From assembly GCF_000218545.1 (NCBI RefSeq), contig NC_015671.1:3100001-3164000 (forward strand): a stretch of 64,000 nucleotides of DNA. The letters run 5' to 3'. The notes beneath the pieces were generated by a model, which saw only the letters and a list, made by a program, of their open reading frames with translations, had not been told where the DNA came from and did no database searches. Position numbers and translations under genes: made by a program. Positions 23,596 to 32,851 of the stretch are shown here, piece by piece (within the stretch, counting starts at the first letter, position 1; each line of letters starts with the position of its first letter). The stretch is from Cellulomonas gilvus ATCC 13127 (lineage in GTDB: Bacteria; Actinomycetota; Actinomycetes; Actinomycetales; Cellulomonadaceae).

Positions 23596-24567
23596 TCAGA
23601 ACGCCGGCTCGACGCTGCCGACGGGCTCGCCGTGCCCGAGCACCGGGGTCGCGCCGACGGGCCCGACCGCACCGCGGTCGACGCCCGCGGCCACGAGCGC
23701 GGCTGCCAGCACCGCGGCGCGCGGCCGGGCGGACCCGTCCAGCACCTTGAGCGCGACCGCTCCCCCGTCCGGCAGACCCGCGGCGTACACGCCGTCCGCG
23801 CCGTCCTTGGCGACCAGCCCGGGCACGGCCTGCATGAACCGCGTCGCGTCCCGGCCGGCGCCCGCGACGAGCCACGGGTGCGCGGCCATCGCAGCCGCCA
23901 CGCGCGCCTCGGGCGTGCCCGCGTGCCCCTCGTCGTGCGGCGCGCGGGCCAGCCGGGCGAACGCGCGCGCGAGCCCGACGAGCGTCGTGGAGAACAGCGG
24001 CGCCCCGCATCCGTCGATCGTGGTGCGCTCGACGGCCACTCCCGTGAGCTCGGCGACCGCGGCCCGCAGCGCGCGCTGCAGCGGGTGGTCCTCCCCCCGG
24101 TAGCCCGCGGTGGGCCAGCCGGCCGCGACGCACGTGGCCAGCATCGCGGCGTGCTTGCCGGAGCAGTTCTGGGTCACGGGCGCCCGGTCGTGGCCGGCCG
24201 CGCGCCATGCGAACGCGGCATCCGGGTCCAGTGGCCAGTCCGGGGTGTTGTCCAGGTCCCGCTCGGTGAGCCCGGCGTCCGCGAGCAGCGCGCGCACGCC
24301 CGCGACGTGCTCCGGCTCGGCGTTGTGGCTCGCGCACGCGAGCGCGAGCGCCCGGTCGTCCACGCGCAGCCCGTGCCGCAGCATCCCGACGGCCTGCAGC
24401 GGCTTGAGCGAGGACCGGGCCAGCACCGTCACGTCGGGCTCGCCGAGCGCCAGGCGGACCTCACCGTCGGGTGCGAGCACCACCACGTGACCCAGGTGCA
24501 CGGACTCGACGATCCCGCCCCGCAGCACGCGCGCGAGCGGCACCGCCCCCGTGGCGACGTCGGTCAC
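23596..24567 (-). CDS. Asparaginase II-type protein
   Basis: A 323-residue member of the asparaginase_II family (related to the thermolabile R. etli AnsA), thought to hydrolyse L-asparagine to aspartate and ammonia. Conserved blocks are [28 protein letters not shown] and a C-terminal [21 protein letters not shown] stretch (seen as [11 protein letters not shown]). The start is GTG 24567. It probably shares a transcript with dtd downstream and the small membrane protein upstream (4-base gap). The family's natural substrate is not firmly established in actinobacteria. Confidence 0.8.
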   Translation of the reverse strand: MTDVATGAVPLARVLRGGIVESVHLGHVVVLAPDGEVRLALGEPDVTVLARSSLKPLQAVGMLRHGLRVDDRALALACASHNAEPEHVAGVRALLADAGLTERDLDNTPDWPLDPDAAFAWRAAGHDRAPVTQNCSGKHAAMLATCVAAGWPTAGYRGEDHPLQRALRAAVAELTGVAVERTTIDGCGAPLFSTTLVGLARAFARLARAPHDEGHAGTPEARVAAAMAAHPWLVAGAGRDATRFMQAVPGLVAKDGADGVYAAGLPDGGAVALKVLDGSARPRAAVLAAALVAAGVDRGAVGPVGATPVLGHGEPVGSVEPAF

Positions 24568-24571
24568 GGGG

Positions 24572-24922
24572 TCACCACCCGCCCGGCGTGCCGCCCGACC
24601 TGCCCCGCCCCCCGCGCCTGCGCGAGTAGGGCGCGACCGCGGGCCGCACGTCGACGAAGTACACGATCACCGCGACCGCGCTGAGCGACATCACCAGGAA
24701 GCCACCCCCGGCCAGCGGTCCGCCGGGCGGCATCGTCAGGAACGCGAGCACCACGGCGCCCACCAGGATCAGCACCCACGCGGTCTTGCTCGCCTTGCCG
24801 GCGCTCGTGAACGCCGTGCCCGGGCGCAGCGCGGCATCGACCAGCGCCCACACCCCCGCCCCGAACACGAGCAGCAGCACGAGGAGGTACAGGATCCACT
24901 GAACGCTTCCGACGACTCCCAC
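24572..24922 (-). CDS. DUF2516 membrane protein
   Basis: A 116-residue protein with three or so membrane spans (WILYLLVLLLVFGAGVWAL, AWVLILVGAVVLAFLTM and FLVMSLSAVAVIVYFVDV) and an Arg/Gly-rich tail. The pattern matches DUF2516, a small actinobacterial membrane family of unknown function. The start is uncertain: GTG 24922 gives a compact N-terminus, GTG 24949 adds nine residues, and neither has a strong ribosome site. It sits 4 bases upstream of the asparaginase II-type gene. Confidence 0.65.
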   Translation of the reverse strand: MGVVGSVQWILYLLVLLLVFGAGVWALVDAALRPGTAFTSAGKASKTAWVLILVGAVVLAFLTMPPGGPLAGGGFLVMSLSAVAVIVYFVDVRPAVAPYSRRRGGRGRSGGTPGGW

Positions 24923-24970
24923 GCCGTGAGCGTACGGCCCGTCGCCCACGCCCGCGGCCCACGCACCGCG

Positions 24971-26101
24971 CTACAGCTCGGGCAGTGCCGCGCGGGCGCG
25001 CGCGGGGTCCTCCCCCGCGGCCTCGAGCAGGTCGACGACGAGCGAGCGGTGCAGCAGCACCAGGGACTGCACCTGCCAGTCCTGCGGCGCGACGACGAAC
25101 GGGTCGAGCGCACCGGCCGCCGCGAGGAGGCCCGCGCGGGCGCGCGCGGGGTCGCGGCCCGTGCCGATCTCGGCGGCCAGGTCGTCGGCCGCGTGCGCGG
25201 TCGCCTCGATGCGGTCCGCGGCCGCGCGCAGGTCGTGCGTCGCGGGGGCGTCGAGCAGCGCGAGCGCGCGGCGCGTGAGCACGCGTGCGTTGCGCATCGC
25301 GCGGTCGGCCTGCACGGACGCAGCGACCAGGAGCGCGAGCTCGTCGTGGTGACGCCGGCCCGCGGGTGACAGCCGCGCCAGGTCGCGCGCGTTCGTCGCG
25401 ACGTCCGTCCACTCGTCGAGCGAGGGCTGCGACGCGCGGCCGCGCACCAGCGCGTCCTCGACGTCGGACGCGGAGCCCGCCCGCAGGCCGCGCGCGAGCA
25501 GGTGCAGCACGGCCGCGACCTCGTCGACGGCCCGCTGCCCCAGGGCACGCGGGTGGCGGCGCGGGTCCGACGGCGTCAGCAGCGCGACCGCGAGCGCGAC
25601 CGCACCACCGACGAGCGCATCGGTCCAGCGCCCGAACGGCCCGCCGGTCGCCGCCGCCGCGGGCAGGCCCACGATCACGATGGCCTGCACGCCGGCCTGC
25701 GTGGTGAGCATCGCGCCGCGGTCCAGGAGCCGGGAGACGGTCGCGGCCACGAACAGCACGAGCGCCACCTGCCACAGGCCGGTGCCGATCACGTGCACCA
25801 CGGCGTCCCCGAGCCCGACGCCGATCGCCACACCGACCGCGAGCTCGGCCACGCGGCGCGCGGACCGGTCGGTGGAGAAGCCGAGGGCGATCCACGCGCT
25901 GACGGGCGCGAAGAACGGGTACGGGTGCCCGAGCACGTAGTGCGCGATGCCGAACGCGATCCCGGCCGCGACCGACGCCTGCAGGATCGGGAACCACGCG
26001 GCCCGCACGCGCGCGACGCCCTGGCGGCGCCGGACGCGCGCCACCAGGAGCACGTCGTGCCACCCGCGCGACGTGCGGTCGGGGTCCGCCGGCGGGCTCA
26101 C
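24971..26101 (-). CDS. FUSC-family (aromatic acid exporter-like) membrane protein
   Basis: A 376-residue protein with six membrane spans in its first half (about 35-185, including ASVAAGIAFGIAHYVLG, VAELAVGVAIGVGLGDAVVH and VGGAVALAVALLT). A helical cytoplasmic half follows, as in FUSC/ArAE proteins thought to export aromatic acids. Substrate is unknown. The GTG start overlaps the stop of ygfZ (GTGA), so it is the third gene of a tightly coupled operon: nitrobindin-like, ygfZ, FUSC. Confidence 0.75.
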   Translation of the reverse strand: MSPPADPDRTSRGWHDVLLVARVRRRQGVARVRAAWFPILQASVAAGIAFGIAHYVLGHPYPFFAPVSAWIALGFSTDRSARRVAELAVGVAIGVGLGDAVVHVIGTGLWQVALVLFVAATVSRLLDRGAMLTTQAGVQAIVIVGLPAAAATGGPFGRWTDALVGGAVALAVALLTPSDPRRHPRALGQRAVDEVAAVLHLLARGLRAGSASDVEDALVRGRASQPSLDEWTDVATNARDLARLSPAGRRHHDELALLVAASVQADRAMRNARVLTRRALALLDAPATHDLRAAADRIEATAHAADDLAAEIGTGRDPARARAGLLAAAGALDPFVVAPQDWQVQSLVLLHRSLVVDLLEAAGEDPARARAALPEL

Positions 26102-27309
26102 AGCGCGGGGTGGACGCCCAGACCGCGCGCGAGCGGGCCGCGCGGTGCGGGCCGGTCGGTCGAGACGCCCTCACCGGGGACCACGGCCTCCTGGCCCGCC
26201 GTCACCGCCCCGCCCTCGCACGCGACCACCAGGACCGCGTCCAGCGGCGTCGAGCGCTTGACCACCGCGAGCGCGACGGGACCGAGCTCGTGGTGCCGCG
26301 CGACGCTGGTCACCCGGCCGACCTGCCGTCCGGGCTCACCCGGCACGTCGGTCGGCTCGTGCACGGGCGCACCCGGCTCGGGCAGGAGGTGCCCCGAGCC
26401 GTCGAGGTGCAGGAACACCAGCCGCCGCGGCGGACGGCCCAGGTTGTGCACGCGTGCGACGGTCTCCTGGCCGCGGTAGCAGCCCTTGTGCAGGTGCACC
26501 GCGGTGCGCAGCCAGTCGAGCTCGTGCGGGATGGTGCGGTGGTCGGCCTCGCGCGCGGCGCGGGGCCGCCACGCCTCGACGCGCAGCGCCTCCGCGGCCC
26601 ACGTGCCGGCCAGCGGCCAGCCCGCCGCCTCGCGCGCCGCGACGGCGGCGGCCAGCTCACCGCGTGGGACCAGCACCAGCCGCCAGGCCCGGTCGGCGCC
26701 CGGGTGCTCCGCGGCGGGCGGCCCGTACCGCGTCCCGCCCTCGACGACCGCGGGCCACGGGTCGCGCCACGTGACGGGCTCGTCGGGTCCGCCCTCGGCG
26801 CCCACGGGCTCACCGATCGCCGCCCACGCGTCGGTCACGTCCTCGACCTCGACGCGCAGGGTGAAGCGCATGCGGTTCAGCCACGCCGCGAGCGCCACGG
26901 GCGTCTCGGTGATCAGCCAGGTCGCGGCGCCGTCGTCGACGACGGCCGCGTGGTGCTCCAGGTGGCCGTTCGGGCTCAGCACCAGCAGCTCGGTGGAGGT
27001 GCGGGGTGCCAGGTCCGCGAGCTGTGCCGTGGTGATCGAGTGCAGCCACGTGAGCCGGTCGGGCCCCGCCACGCGGACGACGCCCAGGTGCGACTGGTCC
27101 ACCACGGCACCGCCGCGGGACAGCGCGCGCTGCTCCGCGGTCGGGTCCCCGTAGTGCCAGGCGACGCCCGCATCCGGCCCGGCGCCCGCGACCGCTCCCC
27201 GCCTGGCCAGCAGCGGGCTCACGTGCCGCGGCGCCTCGTACGGCAGCGGCTCGGCGGCAGCCTCGGGCGTCCCGCCCGGCGTGGTGCCGGCCACCGGGGG
27301 CACGCTCAC
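26098..27309 (-). CDS. ygfZ: YgfZ/GcvT-like folate-dependent Fe-S protein
   Basis: A 403-residue tetrahydrofolate-binding protein that helps maintain certain Fe-S clusters, structurally a GcvT relative. The diagnostic motif KGCYRGQE with its conserved Cys is at about residue 280, followed by the RARVHNLG-type stretch and the C-terminal barrel. N-terminal motif DRLTWLHSITTAQL is also typical. GTG 27309 overlaps the upstream nitrobindin stop (GTGA), and its own stop overlaps the FUSC start. Fe-S assembly or repair is the inferred role. Confidence 0.87.
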   Translation of the reverse strand: MSVPPVAGTTPGGTPEAAAEPLPYEAPRHVSPLLARRGAVAGAGPDAGVAWHYGDPTAEQRALSRGGAVVDQSHLGVVRVAGPDRLTWLHSITTAQLADLAPRTSTELLVLSPNGHLEHHAAVVDDGAATWLITETPVALAAWLNRMRFTLRVEVEDVTDAWAAIGEPVGAEGGPDEPVTWRDPWPAVVEGGTRYGPPAAEHPGADRAWRLVLVPRGELAAAVAAREAAGWPLAGTWAAEALRVEAWRPRAAREADHRTIPHELDWLRTAVHLHKGCYRGQETVARVHNLGRPPRRLVFLHLDGSGHLLPEPGAPVHEPTDVPGEPGRQVGRVTSVARHHELGPVALAVVKRSTPLDAVLVVACEGGAVTAGQEAVVPGEGVSTDRPAPRGPLARGLGVHPAL

Positions 27310-27875
27310 TCCTCGACGCGCGCGAGCCGCGCGGACGCGTAGGACTGCATGGGCTGGCCGAACGCCGCCAGGTCGTGCGCCCACATGAGCTCGCCGTTGA
27401 CCAGCCCGTACAGCCGCTTCGCGGCACTGATGTCCGCACTCGTGGCGGTCCGCGCGATCAGGTCGCTCACCAGCTCGACCCGGCCGTTGCCGATCGCGCC
27501 GATGTACAGCGCGACGTGGCCGGACGGGTCGGACAGCAGCACCTCGAGCGGGAACTGGTCGTCGGCGAGGTCCGCGGGCCGCTCCGGCGGCACCCGCCAG
27601 TAGCCCGACTCCGTGGACCAGACCGGGCCCTCGGCCTCGGCGGCCTCGGGTGCGTCGCCGGCCAGGGCCGCGGCGTCGTCGGGTGCGACGACCAGGCGGA
27701 TGGTGGACGTGTAGGACAGGTACGGCCCGCCGTCGTGGTCGAACACCACGTCCTGCGTGAAGCCGGTCTCCTCGACACCCGGGTAGCCGACGACCCCTTG
27801 GCCGTGCCACCGGCCGACCAGCCAGGCCAGCGGGTAGACCTCGGGTGCGAGCCCCTCGGGCAGGACGAACGACAT
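27306..27875 (-). CDS. Nitrobindin-like heme protein (FABP/DUF1794)
   Basis: A 189-residue beta-barrel of the nitrobindin/THAP4 C-terminal type, which binds ferric heme and isomerises peroxynitrite. The signature GRWHGQG is near residue 21, and the barrel strands end in a RLYGLVNGELMWAHDLAAFG-type segment (shown in part). A His in the C-terminal region (MWAHDLA) could be the heme ligand. It is the first gene of the coupled operon with ygfZ and the FUSC protein, which fits an oxidative or nitrosative stress and Fe-S protection theme. Confidence 0.85.
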   Translation of the reverse strand: MSFVLPEGLAPEVYPLAWLVGRWHGQGVVGYPGVEETGFTQDVVFDHDGGPYLSYTSTIRLVVAPDDAAALAGDAPEAAEAEGPVWSTESGYWRVPPERPADLADDQFPLEVLLSDPSGHVALYIGAIGNGRVELVSDLIARTATSADISAAKRLYGLVNGELMWAHDLAAFGQPMQSYASARLARVEE

Positions 27876-27930
27876 GGGTGTGCCTCCGGTTGCCGGCTAC
27901 GGGCCGGCGGGTCGACGAGTCGTCAGCGGG

Positions 27931-28038
27931 TCAGCGCTGCGACTTGAACAGCCGGACCACCACGATCCCGGCGACCCAGGCGATCGCGAGCGTCGCGGCG
28001 ACCAGCAGGCCGATGAAGAGCCCCTCGAGCGCTGTCAT
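27931..28038 (-). CDS. 35-residue single-span membrane peptide
   Basis: A very small ORF starting at ATG 28038 with AGGA 9 bases upstream. The product is almost entirely one hydrophobic helix (GLFIGLLVAATLAIAWVAG) ending in a basic tail RLFKSQR, so it should insert N-out/C-in. It lies 55 bases upstream of the nitrobindin gene on the same strand. No family is recognised. The clean hydrophobic helix plus basic tail support coding. Confidence 0.5.
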   Translation of the reverse strand: MTALEGLFIGLLVAATLAIAWVAGIVVVRLFKSQR

Positions 28039-28127
28039 GCGCGCAATCCTAACGACCGCGGGCCGCGGCGGTGCTCCCGCTGCCGCGGTCCCGCGGTCGA
28101 CTGCGTCACGTCCGCGTCACGTCCGGG

Positions 28128-28619
28128 TCAGGTGCGCGCGCGCAGCCGCACGCCCAGCAGGTACAGCTCGCACCCGAGGCACAGCCCGAACACGGCGTTG
28201 AGGAACGCGGCGACCAGCGCGACCGCCGCCGCGACCGGGACCGCGGCGCCGATCCCGGCGAGCGCGAGCACCAGTCCGGCCCCCGTCACGACGAGGCCCA
28301 CGAGCTGCGCGAACCGCGGCGGCCGCGGGTCCTCGAGCTCGCTCGGCGCACCCAGACGAGGCCGGACCACGGTACGGAACAGCACGCCCTGCCACGTGCC
28401 GCCGACGCCCCGTGCGACGCCGAGCGCGAAGCTCGCGGCGACGAGCGCGAGCACGGCCGTCGCCGCGGGCGCCGTGCCCAGCAGGAGCACGACGACGAGC
28501 AGGACGGCGGTCAGCGCGGCGCCGAACCGCGGGCCGCGGGGGTCGACACCCGCGGGTGCGGGACGCGGGGCGGGCGGGGCCGTCGTGTCGGCCAGCGGGG
28601 TGGGGTCGGGACGGGTCAT
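28128..28619 (-). CDS. DUF4395 membrane protein
   Basis: A 163-residue membrane protein with a Pro-rich N-terminus and about four spans. Conserved DUF4395 features are the central GVARGVGGTWQG segment and the C-terminal FGLCLGCELYLLG with a CxxC pair inside the membrane. DUF4395 genes are commonly next to thioredoxin-like genes, as here (about 100 bases upstream on the same strand), which suggests membrane thiol-disulfide chemistry. ATG 28619 has GAGGAG 7 bases upstream. Confidence 0.78.
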   Translation of the reverse strand: MTRPDPTPLADTTAPPAPRPAPAGVDPRGPRFGAALTAVLLVVVLLLGTAPAATAVLALVAASFALGVARGVGGTWQGVLFRTVVRPRLGAPSELEDPRPPRFAQLVGLVVTGAGLVLALAGIGAAVPVAAAVALVAAFLNAVFGLCLGCELYLLGVRLRART

Positions 28620-28718
28620 GGCAGCGCTCCTCGAGCTGGGGTCCGGACGGGGCGGCCTCGTCGGGCGAGGCGTGGGCCGGGACCGTCCGGTGCCGGGCGC
28701 GTGCGGCGGACGCACGGG

Positions 28719-29276
28719 TCAGCGGTGGGCGGCCCCGCCGGGACACGGCTCGGGAGCGCCGGCCTGCTCGTCGTGCACCGCGTGGGCTCCCGCTGCGGCG
28801 TCCTCCCCCGCATGCGCGGGGGCGGCGGCCTGCAGCGCGGCGTGCGCCTGCCGGCGGTCCATCGCCCCGGACGCGCGGCCGACGACGGCGCCCCGCGCGT
28901 CGAGCACGAGCACCGTCGGGGTCCGCAGCACGGAGAACCGGTGGACCAGGTCGAGCCGCTCGACGACGTCGAGGTCCACGTGCACCACACCGGGCGTCGT
29001 GGCCGCGAGGTGCTCGAGCACCGCGTGCGTGCGTCGGCAGGGCGCGCAGACCTCGCTCGAGAGCTGCAGGAACGTCGCGCGCCCGCCGAGCGGGACACCC
29101 AGGTCCGCGGGCGTCAGCAGCGCGCCCTGCTCGTCGGGTGCGGTGTCGTCGTCGTGCTGCGCGGCGCGCGCGACCTCGGGGGCGACGGCCGTGTAGCGGC
29201 CGTTGCGGGCGCGCCACCACAGCCCGAGCGCCGTGGCGGCGGCGAGCACCAGCAGGACCAGCAGCGGGCGCGGCAC
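28719..29276 (-). CDS. Membrane-anchored thioredoxin-like protein
   Basis: A 185-residue protein with an N-terminal anchor (LLVLLVLAAATALGLWW) and an extracytoplasmic thioredoxin fold. The active site is CAPC (in SSEVCAPCRRTH) and the cis-Pro is in LRTPTVLV. The C-terminal tail is Ala/His-rich and ends with an extra Cys (EPCPGG). It likely acts in disulfide exchange at the cell surface with the DUF4395 partner. GTG 29276 is 2 bases after the stop of the upstream membrane-protein gene, so they are cotranscribed. Confidence 0.82.
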   Translation of the reverse strand: MPRPLLVLLVLAAATALGLWWRARNGRYTAVAPEVARAAQHDDDTAPDEQGALLTPADLGVPLGGRATFLQLSSEVCAPCRRTHAVLEHLAATTPGVVHVDLDVVERLDLVHRFSVLRTPTVLVLDARGAVVGRASGAMDRRQAHAALQAAAPAHAGEDAAAGAHAVHDEQAGAPEPCPGGAAHR

Positions 29277-29277
29277 G

Positions 29278-30012
29278 TCAGCCCACCAGGACCCGGCCGA
29301 CGACGTACACGAGGATCCCCGTGACCGTCACGGGCAGCACGACGGCGGCGACCGCGGGCACGGGCCGCTCGAGCGCCGGCAGCCGGTCGAACAGGACGTG
29401 CAACGACGACACGAGCACGCCGACCGCGACGCCCAGCAGCAGGCCCGCGGTGGTGTCCACGTCGCGCAGCACCGCACCCACCAGCGCACCCGCGGCTCCC
29501 GCGGACAGCGTGGTGGCGATCGAGCCCAGCCAGCCGTGCAGCGGCAGCGCGACCACGGCCGACCCGATCGCGAGCGCCAGCGCACCCGCGACCACGAGCG
29601 GCTCCCCGCCGGGCGTCCGGCCGATCGCGACCCAGCCGGCCACGGCGACCGCGAGCAGCGTCCCCGTGACCGTCCCGGCGACCGACTCGACCATGCGGAC
29701 GCGGCCGTCCCGCCGCAGCAGCTCGTTGACGAAGGCCAGCAGGATCGCGGTGGCGAAGACCACCGGCAGGTCCCGCAGGTACGGCTGGTCCGCGACGGTG
29801 TGCACCGCGAGCACGGCACCCACGCCGCCCAGCCCGATCACCGCGGACGAGCCCGGCTTGAACGGCAGGCCCGTGAGCGACGGCCAGCCGACCGCGAGCG
29901 CGAGCGCGAGCAGCACGGCGACGACCGTGACCGCGAGTCCGCCCAGGTACCCGGCGACCGCGACCACGGCGGCGAGGGCGGCCGTGACGACCGCACGCGT
30001 GGCGAGCTGCAT
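29278..30012 (-). CDS. Polytopic membrane protein, function unknown
   Basis: A 244-residue protein of about seven spans, dominated by Ala/Val/Leu/Gly. One region (PSLTGLPFKPGSSAVIG) is loop-like and conserved-looking, and another (ELLRRDGRVRMVESVAGT) is cytoplasmic. ATG 30012 is chosen because it begins directly before the first span; upstream sequence is Arg/Pro-rich and not protein-like. It precedes the thioredoxin gene by one base. No transporter family can be named with confidence. Confidence 0.65.
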   Translation of the reverse strand: MQLATRAVVTAALAAVVAVAGYLGGLAVTVVAVLLALALAVGWPSLTGLPFKPGSSAVIGLGGVGAVLAVHTVADQPYLRDLPVVFATAILLAFVNELLRRDGRVRMVESVAGTVTGTLLAVAVAGWVAIGRTPGGEPLVVAGALALAIGSAVVALPLHGWLGSIATTLSAGAAGALVGAVLRDVDTTAGLLLGVAVGVLVSSLHVLFDRLPALERPVPAVAAVVLPVTVTGILVYVVGRVLVG

Positions 30013-30248
30013 CCCGGCTACCGCCCGCTGGACGCGCGGCGACGGGGAGCGCCGGCGGGCCGGCAGGCCGCACCGCCCCCACGGGCGCGCAGCACAGGGC
30101 TCAGGACGGGCATCGGCACGCCGACCAGTCTCGCACGCGAGCCGCGTCAGCCGGGTGGATGCCCGCATGCGGGCCTGCATGGACGTCGGTCCCGGGCGTC
30201 CGGCCGAGGCGGTAGCGTGTCCCCACCCACGCGCAGGGAGGTTCGACG

Positions 30249-30971
30249 GTGGCAGACCTACTGCTCCTCACCCCGGCGTCCGGCGGTTCGGCACAGGTGC
30301 TCCCGGCCCTCGGACTGCTGTCCCATCGAGTGCGCGTGCTGCCCGTCGAGCCGTCGGCGCTGGTCGACGCACCCGACGCCGACATCGTCGTGCTCGACGC
30401 GCGCCGCGACCTGGTGACGGCCCGCACCACGTGCCGTCTGCTGCGCGCCACGGGCCTCGCGGTGCCGCTGGTCCTGGTGCTCACCGAGGGCGGGCTGACG
30501 GTCGTCACCGCCGAGTGGGGCGCCGACGACATCGTGCTCGAGACCGCGGGACCGGCCGAGGTCGAGACGCGGTTCCGGCTCGTCATGGAGCGCGCGGCGG
30601 TCGCGGGCTACGACGACGCACCGCAGGAGATCTCGTCGGGCGAGCTGACGATCGACGCGGGCGGGTACACCGCACGCCTGCGTGGCCGCCCCCTCGACCT
30701 GACGTACAAGGAGTTCGAGCTCCTCAAGTACCTGGTGCAGCACCCGGGCCGCGTGTTCACGCGTGCGCAGCTGCTGCAGGAGGTCTGGGGCTACGACTAC
30801 TACGGGGGCACGCGCACGGTCGACGTGCACGTCCGGCGGCTGCGCGCCAAGCTCGGGCCCGAGCACGAGCAGCTCATCGGCACGGTCCGCAACGTCGGCT
30901 ACCGGTTCGACCCGCCGAAGGACCGGCGCGCCACGGGTGAGCGGGAGTCCGTCCCGGAACCCGCGGCCTGA
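30249..30971 (+). CDS. glnR: GlnR-type nitrogen regulator
   Basis: A 240-residue orphan OmpR-type regulator strongly resembling actinobacterial GlnR. Recognisable parts are the atypical receiver start [33 protein letters not shown], and the nearly invariant winged helix [19 protein letters not shown] followed by [13 protein letters not shown] and [13 protein letters not shown]. GlnR controls nitrogen assimilation genes such as glnA, amtB and nir. It has no kinase partner nearby, as usual. The GTG start at 30249 has GGGAGG upstream. Confidence 0.9.
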   Translation: MADLLLLTPASGGSAQVLPALGLLSHRVRVLPVEPSALVDAPDADIVVLDARRDLVTARTTCRLLRATGLAVPLVLVLTEGGLTVVTAEWGADDIVLETAGPAEVETRFRLVMERAAVAGYDDAPQEISSGELTIDAGGYTARLRGRPLDLTYKEFELLKYLVQHPGRVFTRAQLLQEVWGYDYYGGTRTVDVHVRRLRAKLGPEHEQLIGTVRNVGYRFDPPKDRRATGERESVPEPAA

Positions 30972-31011
30972 TGGCCCGCGGTCCGGCCCGCCGTCTGTCA
31001 GGCTCGTCCCG

Positions 31012-31944
31012 ATGACCACCGTCGACTCCGCCACGCTCCTGATCGAAGGTCCCTGGCAGCACCGCTTCGTCTCGGCGAACGGCGCACGTTTCCACGTGGC
31101 CGTCGCGGGCCCCGACGACCGTGACGCGCCGCTCGTCGTGCTGCTGCACGCGGTGCCGCAGTTCTGGTGGGCGTGGCGCACGCAGATCCCTGCGCTGGCC
31201 GACGCGGGCTACCGGGTCGCGGCCATGGACGTGCGCGGCACCGGCGGGTCCGACAAGCCCCCGCACGGCTACGACGTCCCGACGCTCGCCGCCGACGTCG
31301 CGGGCGTGGTCCGCTCGCTCGGGTCGAGCGACGCGGTCGTCGTCGGCAACGGGACCGGCGGGACCATCGCGTGGGCGATGGCCGCGCTGCACCGCGAGGT
31401 GACCCGCGCGATCGCGGTGCTGTCCGCACCCCACCCGCTCGACGCCCAGTCCCGTCCGTGGACGGCGCTGCGCCCCAGCGCGGTGCGGCGTCTGGCGTAC
31501 CTGCAGCTGCCGTCGCTGCCCGAGCGCGCGCTCGCGCGCGGCGACCTGGCACAGCAGCTGCTCGCGGAGTGGGGCGGCGGCCCCTGGCTGGACCGCGCCA
31601 CCGAGCGTGCGTACGTCGAGGCGCTGCGCGTGCCGTTCGCGGCACACTCCCAGCTCGAGCAGGTGCGCTGGCTCGCCCGATCGGTCCCACGGCCCGACGG
31701 ACGCCGCTACCTGGAGCGGCTGCGCGGCACCCGCCCGCTGCCGGTGCTGCAGATGCACGGCTCACGCGACGGCCTGGTCTCGCCGCATCGCGCGGCGCCG
31801 AGCCGCTCGACCGCCGCGCTGATCGGCCGCGACCACCGGTTCGAGCTGGTCCCCGGCGCGGGGCACTTCCTGCCCGAGCAGGCGCCCGAGACCGTGACGC
31901 GCACGCTCCTGGACTGGCTGTCCGCGGTGGCGCCCGTCTCCTGA
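31012..31944 (+). CDS. Alpha/beta-hydrolase-fold protein lacking the usual nucleophile
   Basis: A 310-residue protein with the fold of epoxide hydrolases and related enzymes: HAVPQFWWAWR oxyanion region, DVRGTGGSDKP, and a C-terminal GAGHFLPEQAPE with the base His. The nucleophile elbow reads GNGTGG, so the expected Ser or Asp is a Gly. This points to a changed or lost activity, although related actinobacterial proteins beside nth may share the change. It is convergent with nth (5-base gap) and follows glnR after 40 bases. Confidence 0.72.
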   Translation: MTTVDSATLLIEGPWQHRFVSANGARFHVAVAGPDDRDAPLVVLLHAVPQFWWAWRTQIPALADAGYRVAAMDVRGTGGSDKPPHGYDVPTLAADVAGVVRSLGSSDAVVVGNGTGGTIAWAMAALHREVTRAIAVLSAPHPLDAQSRPWTALRPSAVRRLAYLQLPSLPERALARGDLAQQLLAEWGGGPWLDRATERAYVEALRVPFAAHSQLEQVRWLARSVPRPDGRRYLERLRGTRPLPVLQMHGSRDGLVSPHRAAPSRSTAALIGRDHRFELVPGAGHFLPEQAPETVTRTLLDWLSAVAPVS

Positions 31945-31949
31945 GCGGC

Positions 31950-32684
31950 TCAGCCCTTGAGCAGGGCCGCCGCCCGCTGCGGGTCCTGCTCACCGATCCC
32001 CGCGGACGGGCACAGCCGCGCGACCGGGCACGCGCCGCACGCCGGCCGCCGCGCATGGCACGTCCGGCGGCCGTGGAAGATCAGGCGGTGGCACGCCATG
32101 GTCCAGTCGCGCCGCGGCAGCAACGCGCCGAGCTCGCGCTCGACCACGAGCGGATCCTCGCTGGTGGTGTAGCCGAGCCGGCCGGACAGGCGCAGCACGT
32201 GCGTGTCCGTGGTGATGCCGGGCACGCCGAACGCGTTGCCGAGCACCACGTTCGCGGTCTTGCGTCCCACGCCCGGCAGCGTCACGAGGTCCGGCAGCCG
32301 CGCGGGCACGGTCCCGCCGAACCGCGTCACGAGCGCCTGCGACAGGCCCTGCACGGCCCGCGCCTTGGCCCGGAAGAACCCCAGCGGCCGCAGGATCTCC
32401 TCGAGCTCGTCGGGATCGGCGGCCGCCAGCTCGGCCGGCCCGGGGTACCGCGCGAACAGGGCGGGCGTGGTCGCGTTGACTCGCACGTCGGTGGTCTGCG
32501 CGGACAGCACGGTCGCGACGAGCAGCGTGAACGGATCCGTGAAGTCCAGCTCGCAGCGCGCGTCGGGGTAGCGCTCCGCGAGCATCCGGTCCACGCGCCG
32601 CGCCCGCCGGGTGCGCGCCAGGTCCGTCTCGGCGCCCGGCCGCCCGGGCTCCGCGGGTGCCGTCGGGTCCGTCGGTCGCGTCAC
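31950..32684 (-). CDS. nth: Endonuclease III (DNA glycosylase/AP lyase)
   Basis: A 244-residue base-excision repair enzyme that removes oxidised pyrimidines and nicks the strand. The helix-hairpin-helix is [13 protein letters not shown] with catalytic Lys, and the catalytic Asp is in TDTHVLRL. The Fe-S cluster loop shows C-x6-C-x2-C-x5-C ([17 protein letters not shown]). It has a 30-residue Pro/Ala-rich N-extension; an internal start is possible. Near glnR and crp, as in related actinobacteria. Confidence 0.93.
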   Translation of the reverse strand: MTRPTDPTAPAEPGRPGAETDLARTRRARRVDRMLAERYPDARCELDFTDPFTLLVATVLSAQTTDVRVNATTPALFARYPGPAELAAADPDELEEILRPLGFFRAKARAVQGLSQALVTRFGGTVPARLPDLVTLPGVGRKTANVVLGNAFGVPGITTDTHVLRLSGRLGYTTSEDPLVVERELGALLPRRDWTMACHRLIFHGRRTCHARRPACGACPVARLCPSAGIGEQDPQRAAALLKG

Positions 32685-32851
32685 CCGGGCAGCCTACGGC
32701 CGCGCCGGCACCGGTTGTTCGCGACAAGCCCTGCACGTCAGCGCGTTGCTCCCGGGGGGTGACGTCGCGCAGAACACGGCGCCAGGGCCTCAAGTCCGGT
32801 GCGGAAGTGTCCGAATCACTGAGAGTCCACAGCCCAAGGAGACGCACAGCC

